The notes below the pieces were generated by a model, which was not told the origin of the DNA, did no database searches, and was given only the letters and a program-made list of their open reading frames with translations. The position numbers and the translations under genes are program-made. Below are positions 41,458 through 50,069 of a stretch of DNA of 64,000 nucleotides, in pieces. This DNA comes from Oscillospiraceae bacterium (GTDB taxonomy: Bacteria; Bacillota; Clostridia; Oscillospirales; Oscillospiraceae). The number at the start of each line of letters is the position of its first letter. The first letter of the stretch is position 1. Location: assembly GCA_902761055.1 (NCBI GenBank), contig CACWIS010000006.1, positions 1 to 64,000 of the forward strand, written 5' to 3'.

Positions 41458-41492
41458 GCGCGTCTCCCTCCTTTTTGTGTCTTTCTGCTCGC

Positions 41493-41521
41493 AGGATAGC
41501 ATGGAAAAGCGGAAAAATCAA
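41493..41521 (-). promoter_or_regulatory. Promoter of the acetyltransferase-like gene
   Basis: On the minus strand, TTGATT (41521-41516), a 17-nt spacer and TATCCT (41498-41493). Confidence 0.6.
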
Positions 41522-41542
41522 GCCGCGCGGGGACAATGCATC

Positions 41543-41571
41543 TTGCGCGCCGCTGCAAAAGCGGATAGAAT
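41543..41571 (+). promoter_or_regulatory. Promoter of the TIR-propeller gene
   Basis: TTGCGC (41543-41548), a 17-nt spacer and TAGAAT (41566-41571). Because an in-frame ATG at 41570 lies within the -10 box, translation must start downstream, at 41621. Confidence 0.7.
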
Positions 41572-41620
41572 GAAGAAAAAAAACGCCCGCCTCGGCGACG
41601 TCGGAAAGGGTCATGCCGGC

Positions 41621-44617
41621 ATGGAACGCAGTTATATCGCCTTCATCAGCTATCGCCACCTCCCGCTGGAAATGGCGACGGCCAGAAAACTGCATAAACG
41701 CATCGAGCGCTACGTGATCCCGAAGGATCTGCGCAGGGACGGGCAGAAGAAGCCCGGCCTCGTCTTTCGCGACCAGGATGAGCTGCCGATCTCCAGCAAT
41801 CTCAGCGCGAACATCCAGGAGGCGCTGGACCGTTCGCAGTATCTCATCGTCATCTGCACGCCGGAGACGGCGAAGTCCGCCTGGGTGCTGCGCGAGATCA
41901 GTTACTTTCTCGAGCATCACGACCGCGATCACGTGCTGGCCGTGCTGGCCGACGGCACGCCCGAGACCTCCTTCCCGCCCCAGCTGACCGAGCTGCGCGG
42001 CGAGAGCGGCGATCTGCTCGGGCGCATCGAGCCGCTGGCCGCCAACATCGTCGCGCCGAACGAACGGAAACGCGCGCAGCTCTTCCGGGTGGAGAGCCTG
42101 CGCATCCTCGCCGCGCTCATCGGCTGCCCCTTCGACGCGCTGTTCCGGCGCGAGCAGCGCTACCGCCGCCGCCGCGCGGCGATCGCGCTCTCGGCCGCGG
42201 CCCTCGTGGCCGCCGCCTTCATCGGCATGCTGCTCAACCGCAACGCCGAGATCCGCGCGCAGCTGCAGCGCGCGCTCGTCAGCGAATCCCGGACGCTCGC
42301 CGCGCTCTCGGAACGGGCCTACCGCGAGGGCGACTACAACGGCGCGCTGCGCTATGCGCTCCGGGCTCTGCCCGGCGAGGGGCGCGAGCGGCCCTATGTG
42401 GCCGAGCCCGAATACGCCCTCTCGCGGGAGCTCGATCTCTACCGCAGCGGCGTGCTGCGCTATGCCCGCTCGCTCGAGCAGGACACCGTGATCCGCGCCG
42501 CCGCTCTCTCGCCGGCGGGCGATCTCCTCGTCACGGCGGACGAATACGGCACGCTGCGCGCCTGGGACACCGGCAGCGGCGCGCTGCGCTGGCAGCGCGG
42601 CGGCGCGGCCGTCTTCCTGCTGCGCTTCTTCGGAGAGGACGGCCTGCTCGTCCTCACGCCGGAGGGTGCGTTCGCGCTCGACGCGGACGGCGGCGAGCTC
42701 TGGCGGCGCGACGATATCGGCATGCTCGACCTCACGGCCGTCTCCGCCGACGGCAGGCTCGCTCTCGCGACCTCCTTCCTCGCGCCGGAGGGCACGCCGG
42801 AGCGCGCCTCCCTGCTCGAGCTTGCGAGCGGCCGGACGCTCACGGAAATAACGCTTTCGGACGGCGCGGCGCGTCTCTGCGCCGCCTCGGCCTTCTCGCC
42901 CGACGCCGCGCGCGCGGCGCTGCTGCTGCATCGGCCGGAGGACGCCAGCGCCGATCTCCTGCTCTGGGATATCGGCGGCGGCACGCTGCGCGAGATCGAC
43001 ACGGGCCTGCGCTTCTCCGCCGGCGCGGTGAGCTGCCGCCTCCGCTTCACGCCCGAAGGCGGGCTGCTCCTCGGCTGCGACGACCGTGACGGGCAGTCCT
43101 TCGTCCGGCTCTACGACGGCGCGCGGGATTGGACGCCGCGCTGGGAGACGCCGCTCGAGACCGAAAAGGTCACGCTTGAGACCGGCGGCGGGGCCAGCGT
43201 TTTCGCAAGCGTCGACCTCTTCGAGACGGCCGCCGGGAAGCTCGTTTTCGGCTGCAAGCACGAGCTGTATCTGCTCGACGCGGCGGACGGCGCGCTGTGC
43301 TGGCACCGGACGCTGGGCGGCTTCCTGCTCGCCGGACGCGTGTACGACAACGCCTGCATGGCGCTCGTCCTCGGCGACGGCACGGTCAGCTTCTGCACGG
43401 ACGACGGCGTTCTGAGCGACAGTTTGGGCGTCGACAGCTTCCGCGGCGGCAACGATCTCTCCCTCGCGGCGATCGCCGGCGCGAGCTACCCCGAGAGCAC
43501 GGTCGCGCTCGTGGCCGAGGATTTTGCCCGCCGCGTCTCGCTCGTCCGCTTCGCGGACGATCCGCAGATGTTCAAGGTGGCCGCCTTCTCCTCCTCGGTC
43601 AGCCACGTCACGCTGATCCCCTCGCCCTCCGGCTCGCTGGCGCTCGCTCTGGGCTACGATCCCTCCGGCCGCGCCGTCGAGGCGCTGCTGCTCGACGCCG
43701 GGAGCGGCGAGAGCTTCGATCCCTTCCCGCTGGACGGCAGCGGCGGCTGGGACGATCCCGGACGCCTGGCCCTGACCGAGAGCGGCCTGCTGCTCTCGCC
43801 GCGCGGCGCGCTCGACGTCCGCAGCCATGGCTTCACGCCCTTCCCGGACGGCGGCGCGCTCGTCTCGGCCGCGGGCGGCGGACGCGTCTTTTCCGCGCGC
43901 CTCACGGACGACGGGCAGCTGTGCTTCTATTCCGACGGCGCGCCGAGCGCGGCCGTTCCCTGTCCCGACGGCGCGTGGCAGATCGAAGCCGCGGGCGGCT
44001 GCGGCGCGGCGCTGCTGCGCTCGGAGGAGGGCGCGCTCGCCCTCTGCTCCGGGGACGGCGTCTGGACCGCGCTCGACGGCACGGACGGAAAGCGCTTCGC
44101 CCTCGGCGCGGACAAGCCGCTCCTGGCCGTCTGGGACGGCGAAAGGCTGACGCTCCGCGATCTTGCGAGCGGCGCGGAGAGCGTAACGGAGGGCCTGCCG
44201 GCCACGACGGCGCAGCTGCTCTTCGCCCCCGGCGACGGGGAGCTGCTCGCCTTTTCCGAGGCCGGCGAGCTCTGCGTGATCCGCTGCGGCGACGGCGCGC
44301 TGCTGCACAGCTCGCAGCACGGCGCGCTGGGTCTGCGCTTCCTCGCCTCCGGGGCGCGCTATACGCTCGCAGACGCCGTGAACGAGGACCGTCTGCTGAT
44401 CTTCTACGACGATCTGAGCCGCAGCGAGGCGATCTGCCTCGTCTACGACCGGCCGAGCCGCGGCTGCGCGGGCGCCTACGACGCCGTGGCCGCCTACCTG
44501 CCGGGGCGGGACTGCGTGCTCGTCTGCCCCTTCACCGACGGCGTGTATCTCAGCCCCTACCGCAGCCGCGCGGAGATCATCGACGCGGCCGAAGCGCTGC
44601 TCGGCGGGACGCCGTAA
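41621..44617 (+). CDS. TIR domain - transmembrane helix - beta-propeller (WD40-like) protein
   Basis: A 998-residue protein. Residues 1-165 form a TIR domain: YIAFISYRH at the N-terminus, the BB-loop-like FRDQDELPISSNL and SAWVLREISYFLE, in which Glu92 sits where the catalytic Glu of NADase TIR domains lies. A basic stretch (RREQRYRRRR) and one membrane helix (about 186-205) follow. A tetratricopeptide-like short helical stretch (around YREGDYNGALRYALRALPG) precedes about 750 residues of repeated beta-propeller blades (for example LLVTADEYGTLRAWDTGSGALRW). The positive-inside rule predicts a cytoplasmic TIR and an external propeller. It is monocistronic with its own promoter (41543-41571) and a GGAAAGGG Shine-Dalgarno. 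The trigger is unknown. Confidence 0.88.
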   Translation: MERSYIAFISYRHLPLEMATARKLHKRIERYVIPKDLRRDGQKKPGLVFRDQDELPISSNLSANIQEALDRSQYLIVICTPETAKSAWVLREISYFLEHHDRDHVLAVLADGTPETSFPPQLTELRGESGDLLGRIEPLAANIVAPNERKRAQLFRVESLRILAALIGCPFDALFRREQRYRRRRAAIALSAAALVAAAFIGMLLNRNAEIRAQLQRALVSESRTLAALSERAYREGDYNGALRYALRALPGEGRERPYVAEPEYALSRELDLYRSGVLRYARSLEQDTVIRAAALSPAGDLLVTADEYGTLRAWDTGSGALRWQRGGAAVFLLRFFGEDGLLVLTPEGAFALDADGGELWRRDDIGMLDLTAVSADGRLALATSFLAPEGTPERASLLELASGRTLTEITLSDGAARLCAASAFSPDAARAALLLHRPEDASADLLLWDIGGGTLREIDTGLRFSAGAVSCRLRFTPEGGLLLGCDDRDGQSFVRLYDGARDWTPRWETPLETEKVTLETGGGASVFASVDLFETAAGKLVFGCKHELYLLDAADGALCWHRTLGGFLLAGRVYDNACMALVLGDGTVSFCTDDGVLSDSLGVDSFRGGNDLSLAAIAGASYPESTVALVAEDFARRVSLVRFADDPQMFKVAAFSSSVSHVTLIPSPSGSLALALGYDPSGRAVEALLLDAGSGESFDPFPLDGSGGWDDPGRLALTESGLLLSPRGALDVRSHGFTPFPDGGALVSAAGGGRVFSARLTDDGQLCFYSDGAPSAAVPCPDGAWQIEAAGGCGAALLRSEEGALALCSGDGVWTALDGTDGKRFALGADKPLLAVWDGERLTLRDLASGAESVTEGLPATTAQLLFAPGDGELLAFSEAGELCVIRCGDGALLHSSQHGALGLRFLASGARYTLADAVNEDRLLIFYDDLSRSEAICLVYDRPSRGCAGAYDAVAAYLPGRDCVLVCPFTDGVYLSPYRSRAEIIDAAEALLGGTP

Positions 44618-44632
44618 GCCGAAAGCATGCCA

Positions 44633-44679
44633 AAAAAGCAAAAGCCCTGAAGCATCGTGCTTCAGGGCTTTTGCTTTTT
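44633..44679. terminator. Bidirectional intrinsic terminator
   Basis: A perfect 22-bp stem (44633-44654 with 44658-44679), TCG loop, with A and T tracts on both sides, between the convergent TIR-propeller and cbiO genes. Confidence 0.96.
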
Positions 44680-44684
44680 CGCTT

Positions 44685-45404
44685 TCATCCGCCCGCGAGC
44701 CGCAGCGGCAGCTCGAGGTGGTTGCGCTCCAGCAGCGCGCGGTCGCGCAGGATCTCCTCCGCCGGGCCGTCGGCCGCGATCCGCCCCTCGGAGAGCAGGA
44801 TCACGCGCGAGCAGGTGTCGAGGATCATGTCGAGATCGTGCGAGGAGATCAGCTTTGTCTGCTCCAGTCCGCGGATCGTGTTGATGACGAGCCGCCGGTT
44901 GCAGGGGTCGAGCGCCGAACTCGGCTCGTCCATCAGGATCGCCTCCGGCTCCATGGCCAGGATCGTCGCGATGGCGGCCATGCGCTTCTCGCCGCCCGAG
45001 ATGCGGTGGTTGTGGCGGTGCTTGAGCGCCTGCAGATCCAGACGGGCGAGCACCTCGTCCACGCGCCGGTCGGCCTCCTCGCGGCTGACCATGTAGTTGA
45101 GCGGCCCGAAGATCATATCCTCATAGACCGTCGGCATGAACATCTGGTTGTCGGAGTTCTGCAGCACGAAGCCCAGCTTGCGCCGGGCGGAGGCGAGCGT
45201 CTGTCTGTTCAGCTCCTCGCCGTCGATGAGGATCCGTCCCTCGCCGCTGAGCAGCCCGAGCGCCAGCTTCATGACCGTGGACTTGCCCGCGCCGTTCGCG
45301 CCGATGAGACCCACGGCCTCGCCGCGAGCGATCCGGAAGCTCAGATCCCGGATCACCTCGCGCCCTTTTTCATACGCGAAGCGCACATGCTGAAATTCGA
45401 TCAT
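44685..45404 (-). CDS. cbiO: ECF cobalt transporter ATPase
   Basis: The ATP-binding subunit (239 residues) of an energy-coupling-factor importer. Walker A is GANGAGKST (around residue 37), the ABC signature is RISGGEKRMAAIA, Walker B ILMDEPSSALDP, with a switch His in ISSHDLDMI. It is the third gene of a cbiM-cbiQ-cbiO operon (gap of 4 nt after cbiQ), which would import Co2+ for cobalamin. A bidirectional terminator follows. Confidence 0.95.
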   Translation of the reverse strand: MIEFQHVRFAYEKGREVIRDLSFRIARGEAVGLIGANGAGKSTVMKLALGLLSGEGRILIDGEELNRQTLASARRKLGFVLQNSDNQMFMPTVYEDMIFGPLNYMVSREEADRRVDEVLARLDLQALKHRHNHRISGGEKRMAAIATILAMEPEAILMDEPSSALDPCNRRLVINTIRGLEQTKLISSHDLDMILDTCSRVILLSEGRIAADGPAEEILRDRALLERNHLELPLRLAGG

Positions 45405-45408
45405 CCTC

Positions 45409-46212
45409 TCACCTCACAACAAGGCCGCCCAGCAGCCGGCCGAGATTCACAAAGCGCAGCAGCAGGAAAGCCGCTCCGCACGCCAGCGTATAAAGCCCGT
45501 CCGGGAGGCGGAAGGCGCGGATCGGCGCATAGTGGAAATGCTCGTGATAGCCGCGCAGCTGCATGCTGCCGTAGAGCTCCTGCGCGCGGTCCATGCTGCG
45601 CAGCAGCAGCTGGCCGAGGAAGGAGCCCCAGGCCGAGACGTGGATGCCCTTCTGTCCCGGCGCGCGCAGGTGATAGGCGTCGGTCATGATCGCGAGCTCC
45701 TCGGTCATCACGCCGACGTAGCGATAGGTCAAAAGCAGCAGCGTCACGAGCATGCCCGGCACGTGCAGCCGGCGCAGCGCCGCGCAGAGGCTGTCGATCG
45801 GCGTCGTCGCCATCAGCAGGAACGAGGCCATCAGGCAGAACACGCCCTTGAGCATCAGCGTCAGCATCGACACCACGCCGCCCGACACCGCCGTGCCGCC
45901 GAGCAGCAGCATCGGCGCGCGGTCGTAGAGCGGATTGAACAGCCCCACGGCCATCACCAGCGGCAGCACGATGCGCAGCTTGTAAAAGCAGGTCCGCAGC
46001 GGGATGCCGCTGATCTCGAAGAGCAGCACCGGCCAGAGCAGCATGGGGAAAAGGCCTCCCAGATCATACTTGTCGAAGGAGACCGTCACGATGATATATG
46101 CGATTGTGCTCAACAGCTTCGCCGTCGGGTGCAGCGCGTGCACCGGCGACGAGCGCGCCGCGAGATCATCCATTTCGGTGAGCTCGTGCAGCGCCTTTTC
46201 CATTTTGTTCAT
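45409..46212 (-). CDS. cbiQ: ECF cobalt transporter transmembrane subunit
   Basis: The T-component (267 residues) links the ATPase to the substrate-binding subunit. It has about five membrane helices and the coupling motifs near the C-terminus (AYHLRAPGQKG and DRAQELYGSMQLRGY with the Ala-Arg-Gly-type motif). The N-terminus is MNKMEKALHELTEMDDLAARSS with the HALHPTAKLLSTIAYI segment after it. It follows cbiM by 80 nt, an interval that contains a hairpin (46240-46272). Confidence 0.92.
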   Translation of the reverse strand: MNKMEKALHELTEMDDLAARSSPVHALHPTAKLLSTIAYIIVTVSFDKYDLGGLFPMLLWPVLLFEISGIPLRTCFYKLRIVLPLVMAVGLFNPLYDRAPMLLLGGTAVSGGVVSMLTLMLKGVFCLMASFLLMATTPIDSLCAALRRLHVPGMLVTLLLLTYRYVGVMTEELAIMTDAYHLRAPGQKGIHVSAWGSFLGQLLLRSMDRAQELYGSMQLRGYHEHFHYAPIRAFRLPDGLYTLACGAAFLLLRFVNLGRLLGGLVVR

Positions 46213-46239
46213 GGCCGTACTTCCTGTGCGGGATGGGAA

Positions 46240-46272
46240 AGGAAAGGGGCATCATGCCGATGCCCCTTTCCT
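46240..46272 (-). repeat. Hairpin between cbiM and cbiQ
   Basis: AGGAAAGGGGCAT (46240-46252) and ATGCCCCTTTCCT (46260-46272) can form a 13-bp stem. Without a clean T run it is probably a partial terminator or an mRNA-stability element that lowers cbiQO expression relative to cbiM. Confidence 0.6.
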
Positions 46273-46292
46273 CCTGCAAACAAAACCTGCGC

Positions 46293-47345
46293 TTACGCCT
46301 CGGCTTTCTTTTTGCGGAAGAAGCCGCCGGCGAGACAGATCAGCACCGCGACTCCTGCCACCATGGCCGAGCCGACGACGCCGGACACGCTCGTACCCGC
46401 TGCCGCGTCGCTGTCGGCGAAGGCGTAGTCCGGCAGGAAGGCGGTCGCCTCCTGGATCGCGCCGGCCTTTTCGGCTGCGGCGCTCTCGATGCCGTAGTCG
46501 TCCTCGTCAAGGCCCATGTTCTCGGCATAGCCCTCCTCGGCGTTGCCGAACAGCGCCCACTCGAGTCCGTCCGGGTTGGAGCTGGCAAGCAGACTCAGTC
46601 CGCCGCCGACCACCAGCACCACGACGGCCAGCACGGCGATCACGGCCTTGAGCGAGCGCTTCGCGCCCTCGCCCTCGGCCGGCTGCACGCATTGCAGCAA
46701 CTCGGGCCGGGACTCAAAGACGAACAGCAGCACCGCCGAGGTCACGAGGCCCTCGACGAGACCGATCGCCAGGTGGATCGGCTGCATCAGCGCGACGAAG
46801 GCGCCGAAGGGCAGCTCGGTGATGCCCGAAAGCGTCGTCTCCAGCACGACGGAGAAGGCGCCGAGCTGCAGCGTGATCACGCAGCCGAGGATCGAGGCGA
46901 GCACGATGCGGCCGCGCTGCGCCTTTTTATCCGCGCCGAAGAGCTTGCTTTGCATAATCGGCCGCCAGATCAGGTAATAGCCGACGAAACAGCCGTAAAA
47001 GGCCATGTTCCAGACGTTTGCGCCCAGCGCCATCAGGCCGCCGTCGGCAAAGAAGAGACATTGGATCGCCAGGATCACGATCATCGACAGGAAGCCCGCC
47101 TGCGGGCCGAGCAGCGCGGAGAGCAGCATGCCGCCGCACATGTGGCCCGAGGAGCCCGTGCCGGGGATCGTATAGTTGATCATCTGCCCCGCGAAGACCA
47201 GCGCGGCAGTGACCGCCATGACGGGCAGCTTCTGCGGCTCGTCGTCTTTTTTTAGTTTATGGATGGAGATACCGGCCGTGGTGCCGGAGGCGACGTACAT
47301 CGTCGCCGCGACGGCGGGGGCCAGCAGAGCGTCGGCCATATGCAT
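46293..47345 (-). CDS. cbiM: ECF cobalt transporter substrate-specific subunit with PDGLE domain (CbiM-CbiN-like)
   Basis: A 350-residue protein. It begins MHMADALLAPAV, with the Met-His N-terminus that coordinates metal in CbiM/NikM. It carries the GSSGHMCGGMLLSALLG stretch and about seven membrane helices. A C-terminal extension has the PDGLE motif (SSNPDGLEWALFG), an extracytoplasmic segment and a final membrane helix, taking the place of CbiN. It is the first gene of the operon. No cobalamin riboswitch precedes it; a G/C-rich element abuts the promoter instead. Nickel rather than cobalt cannot be excluded from sequence. Confidence 0.93.
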   Translation of the reverse strand: MHMADALLAPAVAATMYVASGTTAGISIHKLKKDDEPQKLPVMAVTAALVFAGQMINYTIPGTGSSGHMCGGMLLSALLGPQAGFLSMIVILAIQCLFFADGGLMALGANVWNMAFYGCFVGYYLIWRPIMQSKLFGADKKAQRGRIVLASILGCVITLQLGAFSVVLETTLSGITELPFGAFVALMQPIHLAIGLVEGLVTSAVLLFVFESRPELLQCVQPAEGEGAKRSLKAVIAVLAVVVLVVGGGLSLLASSNPDGLEWALFGNAEEGYAENMGLDEDDYGIESAAAEKAGAIQEATAFLPDYAFADSDAAAGTSVSGVVGSAMVAGVAVLICLAGGFFRKKKAEA

Positions 47346-47388
47346 GAAAAAGCACCTCTTTTATTCAATCGTTTGATGCATCGTCATC

Positions 47389-47417
47389 AGTATAGAGCCG
47401 ATCTTTTTCCCGCGCAA
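47389..47417 (-). promoter_or_regulatory. Promoter of the cbiMQO operon
   Basis: On the minus strand, TTGCGC (47417-47412), a 17-nt spacer and TATACT (47394-47389). A CCCCCCGGGGGG palindrome (47420-47431) adjoins the -35 box. Confidence 0.7.
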
Positions 47418-47451
47418 GCCCCCCGGGGGGATCGCTTTTTCGGTTTTTTTC

Positions 47452-47475
47452 AAAAAACGGGCGGCCGCAAGCCGC
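47452..47475 (-). terminator. Terminator of the thiF-mtnA-deoD operon
   Basis: A short GC stem (47461-47465 with 47471-47475) followed on the minus strand by six T (47457-47452). Confidence 0.5.
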
Positions 47476-47483
47476 GGTCCGTG

Positions 47484-48224
47484 TCAGGCGGAGGGGAATT
47501 CCGCCCGCACGGCGGTGCGGAGCGCGACCTCCATCATCTCACGGAAGCCGTCCTGCCGCTCGGCGGCGCTGAGGGCCTCGCCGGTGAAGATGTGGTCGGA
47601 GATCTGGAACAGGGCCAGCGCCTGCTTGCCCGCGGCCATCGCCGTGAGGTACAGGCCCGCGGCCTCCATCTCGACCGCGAGGTGTCCGAGGTCGCGCGCT
47701 TTGACGTTGACCTCCGGGTCGGGGTGATAGAAGAAGTCCGAGGTGTAGACCGTGCCGACACGCGCGTGCACGCCCAGCTCCCCGGCCGCCTTCACGGCCT
47801 CGCGCAGCAGCGGGTAGCTCGCGGTCGGCGCCATGACGCCGGGCAGGCCGTAGGCCGTCGCCATCGAGGAGTTGGTCGAGGCGGACATCGCGATGATGAG
47901 ATCGCGCAGCTTCACGTCGTCGCGGATGCCGCCGGCCGAGCCGATGCGGATGATCGCCTCGACGCCGAAGAAGTGAAACAGCTCATAGGCGTAGAGCGTG
48001 AAGGACGGCATGCCCATGCCCGAGCCCATGACCGAGACCTCCCGGCCCTCGAAGCGGCCGGTATAGCCGAGCATGTTGCGCACGTCGTTGAACAGGACCG
48101 GGTCCTCCAGATAGTGCTCCGCGACGAATTTCGCGCGCAGCGGGTCGCCGGGCATCAGCACGACGGGGGCGATGTGCGTGCCCTCCTTGAGTTCGATGCA
48201 GGCGGACGGGGAATGATTCGTCAT
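47484..48224 (-). CDS. deoD: Purine-nucleoside phosphorylase (DeoD type)
   Basis: It cleaves purine nucleosides with phosphate in purine salvage. The 246-residue protein matches the hexameric DeoD family: VVLMPGDPLRAKFVAEHYLEDP, GSGMGMPSFTLYAYELFHFFGVE, IRIGSAGGI and VEMEAAGLY, the last a base/ribose-binding motif with Met-Glu. It follows mtnA by 11 nt. The combination with mtnA suggests nucleoside/methylthioadenosine salvage, though DeoD is not a classical MTA phosphorylase. Confidence 0.95.
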   Translation of the reverse strand: MTNHSPSACIELKEGTHIAPVVLMPGDPLRAKFVAEHYLEDPVLFNDVRNMLGYTGRFEGREVSVMGSGMGMPSFTLYAYELFHFFGVEAIIRIGSAGGIRDDVKLRDLIIAMSASTNSSMATAYGLPGVMAPTASYPLLREAVKAAGELGVHARVGTVYTSDFFYHPDPEVNVKARDLGHLAVEMEAAGLYLTAMAAGKQALALFQISDHIFTGEALSAAERQDGFREMMEVALRTAVRAEFPSA

Positions 48225-48235
48225 AGCTCTCTCCT

Positions 48236-49306
48236 TTATTCTTCAAACAGTTTTTTCAGATTTTGCTCAAAGGGCGGGTACACGACGCCCCGGTCGGTCA
48301 CGATGGCGGTGAGCAGCTCGTGGTCCGTCACGTCGAAGGCGGGGTTGTAGCACTTGACCTCCGGCAGCGTCATGGGCTCGGCGTACCACTTGCTGCGGAT
48401 CTCCTCGCCGTCGCGCAGCTCGATGCGGATGTCCGCCCCGGTTGGGCAGTCCATGTCGATCGTCGAGCGCGGCCCGAGCGTGTAGAACGGGATGCCGTAG
48501 TGTCTGGCCAGGATCGCGACGCCCGAGGTGCCGATCTTGTTGGCAAAGTCTCCGTTGGCCGCGATGCGGTCGCAGCCGACGAAGCAGGCCTGCACCCAGC
48601 CGTTTTTCATCACGATGCTCGCCATGTTGTCGCAGATCAGCGTCACGTCCACGCCCGCGCGCTGCAGCTCATAGGCCGTCAGCCGCGCGCCCTGCAGCAG
48701 GGGCCGCGTCTCGTCGGCAAAGACGTGAAAGTCGATCCCCCGCTCTTTCCCCAGCAGGATCGGGCCGATGGCCGTGCCGTAGCGAGAGGTCGCCAGCGGC
48801 CCGGCGTTGCAGTGCGTCAGGATGCCGTCGCCGGGCTTGACGAGCCCGAGGCCGTATTCGGAGATCCGGCGGCACATCTCGATGTCCTCGTTGTGGATCG
48901 CGAGGCACTCGGCGCGCAGCCGCCCGCGGATCGCCGCGGCGCCGCCGTCCGCCGTCTCACGCGCCGCGGCGAGCATGCGCCGCACCGCCCAGGCGAGATT
49001 GACCGCCGTCGGGCGCGAGGAGATCAGATACTCCCCCGCGCGCTCGAGCGCCGCAAGCAGCTCTTCGGCGTCCTCCGTCGGATCGCGCAGGGCCAGCACG
49101 TACATGCCGTAGCCCGCGCAGATGCCGATGGCGGGCGCGCCGCGCACGGCCAGCGTCCGGATCGCCTCATAGAGCTCCCCGGCCGTGTCCAGCGTCAGCC
49201 AGACCTCGCGGTTCGGCAGCTGCCGCTGGTCGAGGATCACGACGCTGCGCCCGTCCCCGGAGAGGTGGGCGCTGCAGCTCATCCGTTCTTCCTGTGTCAC
49301 GCTCAT
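48236..49306 (-). CDS. mtnA: S-methyl-5-thioribose-1-phosphate isomerase
   Basis: It converts methylthioribose-1-phosphate to methylthioribulose-1-phosphate in methionine salvage. The 356-residue protein begins [15 protein letters not shown] at the ATG at 49306, chosen for its AGGAGG Shine-Dalgarno. It has the catalytic Cys in [16 protein letters not shown] and the catalytic Asp in [17 protein letters not shown]. Related aldose-1-phosphate isomerases are close, so a ribose-1-phosphate isomerase role, which would fit the deoD neighbour, is an alternative. Only this one step of the salvage pathway is present in the window. Confidence 0.92.
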   Translation of the reverse strand: MSVTQEERMSCSAHLSGDGRSVVILDQRQLPNREVWLTLDTAGELYEAIRTLAVRGAPAIGICAGYGMYVLALRDPTEDAEELLAALERAGEYLISSRPTAVNLAWAVRRMLAAARETADGGAAAIRGRLRAECLAIHNEDIEMCRRISEYGLGLVKPGDGILTHCNAGPLATSRYGTAIGPILLGKERGIDFHVFADETRPLLQGARLTAYELQRAGVDVTLICDNMASIVMKNGWVQACFVGCDRIAANGDFANKIGTSGVAILARHYGIPFYTLGPRSTIDMDCPTGADIRIELRDGEEIRSKWYAEPMTLPEVKCYNPAFDVTDHELLTAIVTDRGVVYPPFEQNLKKLFEE

Positions 49307-49322
49307 TCGTATACCTCCTCCG

Positions 49323-49991
49323 TCAAAGCCGGACGCTTTGCAGATCCATCGTCGAGAGATCGAAGCTGTAGAGCCGTCCCGGCTCGACCGGGCGGCCGCA
49401 GAGAAAGCGGACGCACAGCGCCGCCTGCATCGCCGCGGCGAGCGCGGGCGTGAAGGCGAGCACGCTCTTGTCCTCCGCCGCATAGTCCGCGCCGTAGAGC
49501 AGCTCCGGCAGCGCGTCGCCCGGCAGCGAGAGCGCCGCCTGCGCGACCCAGCCGCCGACCGCGCCGAAGACATAGGGCACGCCCTGCGCGTCGCAGGCGG
49601 CCTTCAGCAGCCTGCGGTCCTCCGCGCTGTCGAGCGCGTCGAGCGCCGCGTCGCAGCCGCGCAGCAGCCCCGGCAGATTCTTCTCGTCGAGACGGCAGAC
49701 GTGGCCGAAGAAGGCCGTGTCCGGCGCGATCTCCGCGGCGCGCCCGGCGGCCGCGGCGGCCTTGAAGCGGCCGAGCGTTTCTTCGGTGCACAAAAGCTGG
49801 CGGTTGAGGTTCGTGCGCTCGAAGCGCTCGCCGTCGGCCACGGCGATCCCGCCCACGCCGAGGCGCAGCAGATACTCCGCGAGATAGCCGCCGAGGCCTC
49901 CGCAGCCCGCGATCAGCACCTTTTTCCCGCGCAGCGCCGCGCATTCGCTCTCGCTCAAGGCGCCGAGATTGCGCACAAAGCGTTCGTCCAT
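49323..49991 (-). CDS. ThiF/MoeB/HesA-like E1-type adenylyltransferase
   Basis: A 222-residue E1-like protein that would adenylate a ubiquitin-like sulfur carrier (ThiS/MoaD type). It has the nucleotide-binding Rossmann motif [21 protein letters not shown] (residues about 25-45) and the Arg/Asp-rich [13 protein letters not shown] segment. It lacks the CxxC zinc pairs of MoeB and long ThiF proteins. A MoaD-like protein ending in GG is encoded at the end of the divergent operon (56432-56665), so the two could act together in tungsto-/molybdopterin or thiocarboxylate formation; this is inference. It is first in the thiF-mtnA-deoD operon. Confidence 0.88.
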   Translation of the reverse strand: MDERFVRNLGALSESECAALRGKKVLIAGCGGLGGYLAEYLLRLGVGGIAVADGERFERTNLNRQLLCTEETLGRFKAAAAAGRAAEIAPDTAFFGHVCRLDEKNLPGLLRGCDAALDALDSAEDRRLLKAACDAQGVPYVFGAVGGWVAQAALSLPGDALPELLYGADYAAEDKSVLAFTPALAAAMQAALCVRFLCGRPVEPGRLYSFDLSTMDLQSVRL

Positions 49992-50014
49992 CTTCTCCGC
50001 CTCCCTTTTTCTGT

Positions 50015-50044
50015 ATTATACGAAGCGCGCGCTTTGCCCGTCAA
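50015..50044 (-). promoter_or_regulatory. Promoter of the thiF-mtnA-deoD operon
   Basis: On the minus strand, TTGACG (50044-50039), an 18-nt spacer and TATAAT (50020-50015). It is back to back with the promoter of the plus-strand redox operon. Confidence 0.85.
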
Positions 50045-50069
50045 GTCTTTCATTTCTTCTGCAAAAAAC

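Noticed and set aside
41210..44641. Longest open frame of the region on the minus strand, opposite the TIR-propeller gene
   Set aside because: It has no promoter or Shine-Dalgarno, no recognisable domain, and covers the complement of a multi-domain gene with TIR and propeller motifs.
47346..47480. Possible cobalamin riboswitch upstream of cbiM
   Set aside because: The leader is short and none of the conserved B12-box or stem pattern is visible; a sigma-A promoter explains the region.
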